Assembly: GCA_045606045.1 (NCBI GenBank)
Contig: JAZURE010000059.1
Location: 1-36,774 of the forward strand
Length of the DNA stretch: 36,774 nucleotides
Reading direction: 5' to 3'
From: RGIG8748 sp045606045
GTDB taxonomy: Bacteria > Bacillota > Clostridia > UMGS1810
Positions 23,495-31,900 of this stretch are shown here, piece after piece. Position 1 is the stretch's first letter. The number at the start of each line of letters is the position of its first letter. Made by a program: the position numbers and the translations under genes. Under the pieces are notes generated by a model that made no database searches, was not told the origin of the DNA, and worked only from the letters and a program-made list of their open reading frames with translations.

Positions 23495-23539
23495 CTTGAT
23501 TTTTTTGATAAAACATGCTATTTTCTTGATTTTTTTGAT
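23495..23539. promoter_or_regulatory. 15-bp direct repeats, candidate AraC-type operator
   Basis: CTTGATTTTTTTGAT occurs at 23495-23509 and again at 23525-23539, exactly 30 bp apart (about three helical turns). It lies between divergent uxaB and the AraC-type regulator. Direct repeats on one face of the helix are the usual AraC-family binding arrangement. The second copy overlaps the -35 box of the regulator, so autoregulation is likely. Confidence 0.6.
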
Positions 23540-23554
23540 TAGAAATGTTATACT
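23526..23554 (+). promoter_or_regulatory. Promoter of the cupin-AraC regulator
   Basis: TTGATT (23526-23531), a 17-nt spacer and TATACT (23549-23554) put transcription start near 23561. This lies after the ATG at 23556 and supports the TTG at 23577 as the true start codon. Confidence 0.6.
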
Positions 23555-23576
23555 CATGCCAAAGGATGTGATTTAT

Positions 23577-24380
23577 TTGAAATACACCAAATTTGACATA
23601 GACTTTCACTTTCATCACGACAAGAATGTTAAGCATATTGGCACTCGTTCTCTTGCAAGCCACTACCACAATCTCTTTGAAATATACTACATAACGGGCG
23701 GAAGCTGTACATACTTTATAGACAACAATACATATTCCTTAAAACCCGGGGATATAATCCTGATACCCGAGGGAGTAATCCACAACACCAAGTATTCGGG
23801 AAGTGCACACTCGAGGATGCTTATAAACTGCTCATGGGATTTTGTGCCCCAATCGATAAGAGATAAGCTTAAGGATATGCTCTTTCTATTCCGCAACAGC
23901 TTCATTGCAGATGAAATAAAATATATATTCGGAAAGATAGAAAAAGAATATAACGGAAGAAGAAATCCCGAAGCGTTAAAATGCTACACGCATCTGCTTT
24001 TCTATACAATAACGGAAAACGAAAACAAATACCTGCCCACAAGGACAGGCATTGAATATATGGCAAAAGCAATCGAATATATAAACAAAAACTTTACCTC
24101 AAGCATAAGTCTTGACAGTATATCGGAAATGTGTTTGGTAAGTAACGAGCATTTTTCCAGAACTTTTAAAAAGGAGACGGGCTTCAAATTTTGCGAGTAC
24201 ATTAACATTCTGCGTTTAAGAGAGGCAGAATCCATGCTCAAGCACTACCCCAATATGTCCATCGCAGAGGTATCTGCAAAATGCGGTTTCAATGACAGCA
24301 ACTATTTTTCGCTCAAATTCCGCAAAATGTATGGAATATCTCCTAAAAAATTGCAGATTCAATACGCAAATAGGATGTAA
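23577..24380 (+). CDS. Cupin-domain AraC family regulator next to uxaBA
   Basis: The predicted product is 268 aa from TTG 23577, preceded by AAAGGATGTGA. Earlier ATGs at 23496 and 23556 lack a site and lie at or before the predicted transcription start. Residues about 1-120 form an AraC-type cupin arm (GTRSLASHYHNLFEIYYITG, then LKPGDIILIPEGVIHNTKY). The C-terminal 100 residues contain the two helix-turn-helix motifs (SLDSISEMCLVSNEHFSRTF and IAEVSAKCGFNDSNYFSLKF). Divergent placement and the repeated site between the genes suggest it activates uxaBA in response to a uronate. The inducer is not known. Confidence 0.88.
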   Translation: MKYTKFDIDFHFHHDKNVKHIGTRSLASHYHNLFEIYYITGGSCTYFIDNNTYSLKPGDIILIPEGVIHNTKYSGSAHSRMLINCSWDFVPQSIRDKLKDMLFLFRNSFIADEIKYIFGKIEKEYNGRRNPEALKCYTHLLFYTITENENKYLPTRTGIEYMAKAIEYINKNFTSSISLDSISEMCLVSNEHFSRTFKKETGFKFCEYINILRLREAESMLKHYPNMSIAEVSAKCGFNDSNYFSLKFRKMYGISPKKLQIQYANRM

Positions 24381-24403
24381 ATCTTGCAAATTAATTTACA
24401 TCC
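24372..24403. terminator. Short palindrome shared by the ends of araC-type gene and copA
   Basis: GGATGTAAAT at 24373-24382 pairs with ATTTACATCC near 24394-24403. Both convergent genes end inside it (each ends ..GGATGTAA.. in its own direction). Flanking T runs are short, so it is a weak bidirectional terminator. Confidence 0.45.
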
Positions 24404-26835
24404 ATTTTAATAATCTTATATCCCTCGTTTTCCACGGCATTTTTAAGTCTTTTGTCCGTAATATCACGCGAAATCGTAAATACGGCTTTTCCCTCTTTGT
24501 GACTTACATACACCTTGGCGGCACCGAGATTTTCGAGGCACTTTTTAACCTGCGCCTCACAATGAGTACACATCATGCCCTCAATTAATATTGTTTTTTG
24601 TATTACCTTTTCTGCATTCTTAATCTTGGCAAGATTAAGTCTTAAAGCGTTGGAAACTACGCAAAAACTCGAAAGGCTCATTGCCGCCGCACCGAACATG
24701 GGATTTAGGGTAATACCCCATATCTTATACCAAAGTCCTGCGGCAAGAGGTATGCCTATGATGTTGTATATAAATGCCCAGAAAAGATTTTGCTTGATGT
24801 TTCTTAAGGTAGCACGGCTTAAGCGTATTGCCGAGACTGCATCGGAGAGCCTGTTTCCTGCAAGCACAACATCTGCCGCATCTATGGCGATATCCGTACC
24901 TGCACCTATGGCAATGCCTGTATCGGCTCTTGTAAGGGCGGGGGCATCGTTTATGCCGTCGCCCACCATGGCAACCTTGCCGTCTTTTTGAAGATTGCGT
25001 ATTACCTCCTCCTTGCCCTGAGGCATAACTCCTGCAATGATTTCGTCTACACCTGCCTTAGTGCCTATTGCCTTTGCAGTGAGAGGATTGTCGCCTGTGA
25101 GCATTACAACACGCATGCCCAGCTTTTTTAGTTCAGATACAGCACTTGGACTGTCTTCCTTTATGACATCGGCTACTGCCACAATGCCAAGTATGGTATC
25201 GTCCTTTGCAAAGATTACGGGAGTCTTACCCTCCGTGGCAAATTTGTGTACCTTTTGCTCGGCGTTTTTATCTACATTTACTTTTGTCTTTATAAAATCA
25301 AGCTTACCGCCCCAAAGAGTGACTCCGTCAAGCTTAGCGGTAATTCCGTTTCCCGAAAGGGCGATAAAATCTGAAACCTCAGGTATATCCATATGCTCTG
25401 CCTTTTTTAATATGGCCTTTGCGATTGGATGCTCGCTTCCCCTCTCAAGCGATGCCGCCAGAGAAAGAAGCTCATCCTCCGAAATATCCGATACAGGGTA
25501 TATATCCGTAACGGTGGGATTACCCTCGGTGACTGTGCCTGTTTTGTCTAAAACTACCGTTTTTACCTTTCCAAGCTCTTCAAGGGAGACTGCGGTTTTA
25601 AAGAGTATATTATTCTTTGCCCCAAGACCTGTTCCTACCATTATGGCAACAGGGGTGGCAAGTCCGAGCGCACACGGACAGCTTATTACAAGCACCGATA
25701 TCGCCCTTGCAACAGAGAAACCTATACTTTCACCAACCATAAGCCACACTATAAGTGTAAATAACGCTATAACTAAAACCACAGGTACAAACACACCCGA
25801 TACTCTGTCGGCAATTTTGGCAATGGGAGCCTTGGTTGCCGAGGCGTCGCTTACCATACGGATAATCTGCGATAGCGTAGTGTCCTCGCCCACTCTAACA
25901 CTGCGGCATTTAAGAAAGCCCGATTCGTTCATTGTGCCTGCCCATACATTAGAGCCTTCCTCTTTATCATCGGGTATGCTTTCACCCGTAAGCACAGCTT
26001 CGTTTACCGCTCCCTGCCCCTCAAGCACAACTCCGTCTACGGGAATCTGCTCACCGGGGCGTACCAGAAATACATCATCCTTTTGAACGCTTTCTATATC
26101 CACCGTAATCTCTTTTCCGTCTTTTATCACGGTTGCAGTTTTGGGGGTGAGCTTCATAAGTCCCTTAAGGGCATTTGTGGTCTTGCCCTTTGCGCGCTCC
26201 TCGAGGAGCTTGCCTACTGTTATGAGAGTAAGAATCATAGCTGCCGATTCAAAGTACAGTTCATGCAGATAGTCCATAGCTTCTGCATGATTTCCCGACG
26301 AGAGCACACCCGACATGGCATAGAGCACATACACGCTGTAGCCAAACGATGCAAACGAGCCGAGTGCTACCAAGGTATCCATATTCGGACTTCGCATCCA
26401 AAGTGCCCTGCAGCCGTTTATAAAGAATTTCTGATTTATTACCATTATAATTACTGTAAGGATAAGCTGAGTTAAGCCTACCGACATGGGATTTTGTGCC
26501 ACAATATCGGGAAGCGGGAAATGCCACATGGTATACCCCATGGAAAAATACATAAGAACTGCAAGAAATACGCACGATACTAAAAGGCGTGCCAGTACAC
26601 CCGTTGATTTTTCTTCCTTTTGCTTTGTATGGGAACTGCCTTTAAGGTGCGCACCGTAGCCCGCCATCTCTACTGCTTCTATTATAACATCGGGGGAAGC
26701 ACTGCCCTCTACGGTCATGGAATTTGTAAGAAGATTTACCGAGCAGGCTGTAACATTATCCACAGCCGATACGGCTTTCTCCACCCTTGCGCTGCAGGCG
26801 GCACAGCTCATGCCTGTAACAACATATTGTTCCAT
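24391..26835 (-). CDS. copA: Copper-exporting P-type ATPase CopA with HMA domains at both ends
   Basis: This P1B ATPase pumps Cu(I) out of the cytosol. The 814-aa protein has an N-terminal HMA domain with MSCAAC (C11, C14), eight predicted membrane helices, the actuator TGES (about 283), the transport motif CPC (386-388), the phosphorylation motif DKTGT (Asp about 430) and the hinge GDGINDAP. A second HMA domain with MMCTHC lies at the C-terminus (about 745-810), resembling a fused CopZ chaperone. GTG at 26844 is rejected for ATG 26835, which sits 7 nt after GGAGGTGAGG. It has its own consensus promoter just after the rhaA terminator. Confidence 0.95.
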   Translation of the reverse strand: MEQYVVTGMSCAACSARVEKAVSAVDNVTACSVNLLTNSMTVEGSASPDVIIEAVEMAGYGAHLKGSSHTKQKEEKSTGVLARLLVSCVFLAVLMYFSMGYTMWHFPLPDIVAQNPMSVGLTQLILTVIIMVINQKFFINGCRALWMRSPNMDTLVALGSFASFGYSVYVLYAMSGVLSSGNHAEAMDYLHELYFESAAMILTLITVGKLLEERAKGKTTNALKGLMKLTPKTATVIKDGKEITVDIESVQKDDVFLVRPGEQIPVDGVVLEGQGAVNEAVLTGESIPDDKEEGSNVWAGTMNESGFLKCRSVRVGEDTTLSQIIRMVSDASATKAPIAKIADRVSGVFVPVVLVIALFTLIVWLMVGESIGFSVARAISVLVISCPCALGLATPVAIMVGTGLGAKNNILFKTAVSLEELGKVKTVVLDKTGTVTEGNPTVTDIYPVSDISEDELLSLAASLERGSEHPIAKAILKKAEHMDIPEVSDFIALSGNGITAKLDGVTLWGGKLDFIKTKVNVDKNAEQKVHKFATEGKTPVIFAKDDTILGIVAVADVIKEDSPSAVSELKKLGMRVVMLTGDNPLTAKAIGTKAGVDEIIAGVMPQGKEEVIRNLQKDGKVAMVGDGINDAPALTRADTGIAIGAGTDIAIDAADVVLAGNRLSDAVSAIRLSRATLRNIKQNLFWAFIYNIIGIPLAAGLWYKIWGITLNPMFGAAAMSLSSFCVVSNALRLNLAKIKNAEKVIQKTILIEGMMCTHCEAQVKKCLENLGAAKVYVSHKEGKAVFTISRDITDKRLKNAVENEGYKIIKMDVN

Positions 26836-26849
26836 TTTCCTCACCTCCA

Positions 26850-26885
26850 GATATTAATTATAATATCTCCGAAAACACATGTCAA
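26850..26885 (-). promoter_or_regulatory. Consensus copA promoter with overlapping palindrome
   Basis: Minus-strand TTGACA (26885-26880), a 17-nt spacer and TATAAT (26862-26857) form an exact consensus. The -10 box is the centre of a perfect palindrome, GATATTA-ATTA-TAATATC (26850-26867), a likely repressor site. The identity of the repressor is unknown. Confidence 0.8.
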
Positions 26886-26889
26886 TAAT

Positions 26890-26925
26890 AGAAAAAAAGA
26901 AAGAGCCTTCATTTTGAGGCTCTTT
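26890..26925 (-). terminator. Terminator of rhaA
   Basis: AAAGAGCC (26900-26907) pairs with GGCTCTTT (26918-26925), followed on the minus strand by CTTTTTTTC. It begins 11 nt after the rhaA stop codon. Confidence 0.88.
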
Positions 26926-26935
26926 ATCATATGTT

Positions 26936-28165
26936 TTATCTATTCAGGAGAACTTCCTTTTCATAAGTTTTAACTTCTGCAAGGTAATCCTCGGCTATAC
27001 CCTCTCTTCTAAGATACTCTGCCCATACATCGCCAAGAGGAGCTGTCTTTAATTCCTCCTGAAGCACCATGAGGCTTGTCATATCGTTTGCTTCCTGAAG
27101 TGACTTAAGCTTATCATTTGGCTGGAGTAGTGCAAAGAGAAGAGATTTACTTACATTGCGCACACCTGTAACCCAGGCAGATATACGGTTTATGGAAGCA
27201 TCGAAATAATCTGTGGCAATAAATACCCTGTCTAAAGCGTCATTTCTCACAATTTCCCTGGCTATTTCTCTTGTTTCATCATCAAAGAGAACTACATGGT
27301 CAGAGTCCCATCTCATAGGTCTTGTAACATGAAGTGCAATTTTCTCATTAAAGAGTAAAAGTGCGGAAAGCTTGTCGGACACCATCTCGGTAGGATGATA
27401 GTGACCGTTGTCCATAAGAGGCGTTATGCCCTTGTAGTCTGCGTAGCTTAATGCAAACTCTGCAGAGCCCACTGTGTATGCCTCAACACCTATACCGAAC
27501 ACCTTGGATTCCAAGGTTACATACACCTTGCTCTTATCGTAGGGCACGGAAAGAATCTTGTCGAGTGAATCCTTAAAGCGTGCTCTGGGAGCCATTCTGT
27601 CTGCAGGGATATCCTTGTAGCCATCAGGAATCCATATGTTCATTACACAGGGTACGCCTGTCTTTTCTGCAAAATACTGTGAGAGATTAAGACAGCATTT
27701 GCCGTGGTTTATCCAGTAGTTTCGCACATTTTCATCGGGTGAGGAAAGTGTAAGACCGTCCTTTACCATGGGATGTGAGAAGAATGTGGGGTTAAAGTCT
27801 ATACCAAGACCTCTCTCCAAAGCAAAGTCCACCCAGGGAGCGAAGTCTGCTTCTGTGAGGTTGGCTCTGTCCACATTGCCGCCTATTGCGTAGCAGGCAT
27901 GAAGATTAAGCTTCTTCTTGCCAGGCATGAGCGAAAATGCCTTGTCCAAATCCTGCATAAGCTGTGCGGGTGTAGTAGCCTTGCCCGGGTAATTGCCCGT
28001 GGTCTGAATACCGCCCGAGAGCTCCTCGCCCGAGTCGAAGCCCACAACATCATCGCCCTGCCAGCAATGAACGGAAACCGTAATATCCTTTAAGAGTGAA
28101 AGAGCCTTTTCGGTATCTACACCCATGGATGAGTATATTTTTTTTGCTTCTTCGTATCTTGACAT
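26936..28165 (-). CDS. rhaA: L-rhamnose isomerase RhaA
   Basis: RhaA converts L-rhamnose to L-rhamnulose, the first catabolic step. The 409-aa protein has the family blocks HCWQGDDVVGFD near residue 35, GGIQTTGNYPGKA, LNLHACYAIGG, FNPTFFSHPMV, VMNIWIPDGYKDIPADRM and LMDNGHYHPTEMVSD. These contain the His, Asp and Glu residues that bind the two metals in the beta/alpha barrel. ATG 28165 is chosen because AAAGGA lies about 10 nt upstream; ATG 28174 is too close to it. RhaB and RhaD are not nearby, so the gene is transcribed alone between a promoter at about 28190 and a terminator. Confidence 0.95.
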   Translation of the reverse strand: MSRYEEAKKIYSSMGVDTEKALSLLKDITVSVHCWQGDDVVGFDSGEELSGGIQTTGNYPGKATTPAQLMQDLDKAFSLMPGKKKLNLHACYAIGGNVDRANLTEADFAPWVDFALERGLGIDFNPTFFSHPMVKDGLTLSSPDENVRNYWINHGKCCLNLSQYFAEKTGVPCVMNIWIPDGYKDIPADRMAPRARFKDSLDKILSVPYDKSKVYVTLESKVFGIGVEAYTVGSAEFALSYADYKGITPLMDNGHYHPTEMVSDKLSALLLFNEKIALHVTRPMRWDSDHVVLFDDETREIAREIVRNDALDRVFIATDYFDASINRISAWVTGVRNVSKSLLFALLQPNDKLKSLQEANDMTSLMVLQEELKTAPLGDVWAEYLRREGIAEDYLAEVKTYEKEVLLNR

Positions 28166-28188
28166 AAAAATCATTCCTTTCTACTTAT

Positions 28189-28217
28189 ATTTTAAATTTT
28201 TTCAAAGGAATTGTCTA
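28189..28217 (-). promoter_or_regulatory. Candidate rhaA promoter
   Basis: Minus-strand TAGACA (28217-28212), a 17-nt spacer and TAAAAT (28194-28189) lie about 24 nt upstream of the rhaA start. Each box has one mismatch to consensus. Confidence 0.55.
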
Positions 28218-28253
28218 TACATTATTTTTATATATTTATGTGGTTATCTTTAC

Positions 28254-28940
28254 TTATTCAGGGAAATTTTCTCCCGTAGAGTAGTCAATTATTACACCCG
28301 GCTGAGCATTGTAGCAGTATACATTAAAGCATATTCCCTCACCGTCATCCTCTACACTGTATGCCTCCATAAGAACTCCCGAAGCAAGAAGATTATCTCC
28401 CTCAAATATGGGGGTAACCCTGTACATAACATGGTTTCCCGTCTTCTTTATGTACTGTGCAACCTCGTTTTCAAAGGGGAGCATGCCCTCTGTGTTCATA
28501 TACCTTGTGCCTGTGATGAGGTTTTCTCTTGTGGCATTTTCGCCCGTGAGCTGAAAGCCTATAAGGTGGCATCTGTTGTACACATATTTTCCGTCTACAA
28601 AATCATACTTTTCGTTCTGCCATCCACTTGGCTTTACATAGCCTATGTATCCCCTTTCTTCGGTAGGCATGAGGTCCTTCCCTATGCTTGCCACGCATAC
28701 GGTACACCTTTCCAGAGCATCCGTCTCACCGTAGGATTCAAAGGATTCTGCCGTGATTTCATCCTCGGTAAAAAACGGCATATTGCCGTTTACCTCAATA
28801 CACGGCTCGCCCGAAAATTCGCCCACGGCAGAAAACCAATCGCCATCATGTGCGGGCGGTGTATTTACGGCAGGCTTAAATAAATAGCCTGCCGCAACAA
28901 TAATTAATGCAAATATAAGTGAATAAATTCTTTTCTTCAT
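28254..28940 (-). CDS. Secreted or membrane-anchored DNA/RNA non-specific endonuclease
   Basis: The 228-aa protein begins with a signal peptide or anchor (MKKRIYSLIFALIIVAAGYL), so the enzyme acts outside the membrane. The catalytic region carries YNRCHLIGFQLTGENATREN LITGTRYMN in two blocks: the His at about 125 is the general base of the beta-beta-alpha-metal (DRGH-type) nucleases, here in the variant NRCH, and the Asn at about 140 binds Mg. This fits the Endonuclease_NS_2/EndA group, which includes competence nucleases. The ATG follows the polC stop by only 9 nt with GAGGT as ribosome binding site, so it is the last gene of the ispG-polC operon. Confidence 0.85.
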   Translation of the reverse strand: MKKRIYSLIFALIIVAAGYLFKPAVNTPPAHDGDWFSAVGEFSGEPCIEVNGNMPFFTEDEITAESFESYGETDALERCTVCVASIGKDLMPTEERGYIGYVKPSGWQNEKYDFVDGKYVYNRCHLIGFQLTGENATRENLITGTRYMNTEGMLPFENEVAQYIKKTGNHVMYRVTPIFEGDNLLASGVLMEAYSVEDDGEGICFNVYCYNAQPGVIIDYSTGENFPE

Positions 28941-28949
28941 GAAATTACC

Positions 28950-31900
28950 TCAAAACATAGAGAAAAAGTCCATCTGACTGCTCTCGGGGAGTCCGTCCAA
29001 GATTCCCGATTTTCTCATAACCTCGATTACTGTTTTATTTACCTTGGAGCGTTGCTGGAGATCGTCTATGGAATCAAACTTCTCCTCACCTCTTGCTTCT
29101 GCCAGAGCTATTGCAGCATTGGTACCCACACCGGGCAGGGCATTAAGCGGAGGTAGGATGCCCGTCTCCGTAGGAACAAATTTTGTAGCGTGGGATTTGT
29201 AGAGGTCTATTTTATCAAAGCTTATACCTCTTGCATACATCTCCACTACAAGCTCTAATATGGTTATCATCCTCTTTTCCTTATCGGATATTTCCTTTGC
29301 GGCTTCCTTTGCCTCAAAAGCCTTGAGACATTCCCTTGCATGCTCCTCACCCATTGCCATAACCTCGGCATCAAATTCATCCGCACGCACGGTAAAGTAC
29401 GAGCAGTAGAATTCCTTGGGATAGTGCACCTTGAAATAGGCTATTCTGTATGCACTTGTAACATAGGCAACAGCATGTGCCTTGGGAAACATGTACTTAA
29501 TCTTCTTGCAGGAATCTATGTACCATTCGGGTATATCGTTTGCCCTCATTATCTCCTCGAATTCCTCGGTAAGTCCCTTACCCTTACGCACACTCTCCAT
29601 TATCTTAAATGCCTTGGCGTTTTCTACACCGTGGTGTATGAGATACACCATGATATCGTCTCTGGTACAGATAGCATCCTTAAGGGTACAGGTGCCTGCA
29701 AGGATGAGGTCCTGTGCGTTGTTAAGCCACACATCCGTTCCATGGGAAAGTCCTGATATACGCACAAGCTCCGAAAATGTTGTCGGCTTGGTGTCAACAA
29801 GCATCTGACGGACAAACTTGGTGCCGAATTCGGGCACAGCGAAGGTGCCTACAGGGCTTCCTATAGCCTCGGGTGTAACCCCGAGTGCCTTTGTGCTTGT
29901 AAAGAGGCTCATGGTCTCGGGGTCATTCATGGGAACTCCTACAGGGTCTATGCCCGTAAGGTCACGAAGCATTCTTATAACCGTAGGGTCATCGTGTCCG
30001 AGAATATCAAGCTTCAAGAGGTTGGTATCTATGGAATGGTAGTCAAAGTGCAATGTTATGATATCGCTGTCGGTATCGTCTGCAGGATGCTGAATAGGTG
30101 AAAATTCGTGCACATCTCTCGAGCTTGGCACAACTATGATACCGCCCGGGTGCTGACCTGTGGTACGCTTAACACCCGTACAACCTTTAAGAAGTCTTTC
30201 CACCTCGGCATTCGACACATATTCGCCCTTTGCTTCAAAATACTTCTTTACAAAGCCGTAGGCGGGTTTTTCGGCAACTGTACCTATGGTACCTGCTCTG
30301 AACACATGGCTCTTACCGAACAGTTCTTCTATATACTTATGCGCTCTGCCCTGATAATCACCCGAGAAGTTAAGGTCGATATCGGGCTCTTTATCTCCCG
30401 AGAAGCCGAGGAAGGTTTCAAAGGGGATATCGTGGCCGTCTTTTAGCATGAGAGTACCGCACTCGGGGCAGATTTTGTCCTCCATGTCGCATCCGCTGCC
30501 CACAGAGCCGTCGTTTATAAATTCCGAGTGCTTACACTCGGGGCATACATAGTGGGGGCACAGCGAATTAACCTCGGTAATATCACTCATGTATGCCACA
30601 AGAGATGAACCTACCGAGCCTCTGGAGCCTACCACATAGCCGTCGGAATTGGACTTGCGCACAAGCTTTTGCGCTATAACATAGAGTACCGAGTAGCCAT
30701 TGGATATTATGGAGTTTAATTCTACATCTATTCTGTCTTTTACAATCTGCGGAAGGTTTTCACCATAAATTCTCTGCGCCTTTTCGTAGGTGCTCGAACG
30801 CAGAATTTCATCCGAATTCGGAATTTCGGGGGGCGCCTTGTCGGGCGGTATGGGCACAATGCCCTCTTCTATCATATCTGCGATTTTGTTTGTATTCTCT
30901 ATTACCACCTCGCGCGCAAGAGCATCACCAAGGTACGAAAATTCCGAAAGCATTTCCTCTGTGGTACGGAAATACAACGGTGCCTGCTGGTCGGCATCCT
31001 CAAAGCCCTGACCTGCCATAAGTATTCTTCTGTAGACCTCGTCCTCTGGGTTTAAAAAGTGAACATCGCAGGTGGCAACGGTGAGCTTGTTTGACTTTCT
31101 GCCAAGCTCTATTATTGTACGGTTTATGTATTTTAAATCCTCTTCGCTCTCCACAAGACCCTCTCTTAACATAAAGGCATTGTTTCCGAGCGGTTGTATT
31201 TCCATATAGTCGTAGAAGTTTATGAGGCTTCTTATGCCGTCATAATCTAAATTGTAGGGGTTGTCCAGTATGGTCCTGTACACCTCGCCCGCCTCACAGG
31301 CGGCACCTACAAGAAGTCCCTCACGGTACTTCTGCAGTACGCTCTTAGGCACTCTTGGGTGTCTGTGGAAATAGTCAAGGTGTGATTTCGATATTAGCTT
31401 GTAGAGATTTTGCATACCCTTCTGACTTTTTACAAGAAGTATGCAGTGGTAGGTACGAAGCGACTTAATATCCGCCTTGCCTGCAAGGGCAAGATTTATG
31501 TCGGATATGTCCTCAACACCTTTTTCGGAAAGAAGCTTTAAAAGCTCTATAAATACCTCACCCGTTGCCGCCGCATCGTCTATGGCGCGGTGATGGTTTA
31601 CAAGCTTAATCTGAAAGTGCTTTGTAAGGGTATCAAGCTTGTAGTTTTTAAGCCCTGAAAGAGTGCATCTTGCAAGCTCTAAAGTATCTATGTATGTAAA
31701 GTTAAAGTCCATGCCAAGCGTCTTGGCATTTGCCTTAATAAACGAGGTATCAAAGCTTGCATTGTGTGCTACAAGATGCGCACTGCCTATAAAATCATAA
31801 AAATCTTTAAGTGCGGTGTCTATGGCGGGGGCATCCTTTACCATATCGTCGGTTATGCCCGTAAGCTCTGTTACAGCTCGGGGTATGGGGCGCATGGGAT

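Noticed and set aside
25037..26086. A 349-aa plus-strand open frame opposite copA
   Set aside because: It is a Ser/Thr/Pro-rich antisense shadow of the copA coding strand with no start signal and no family resemblance.
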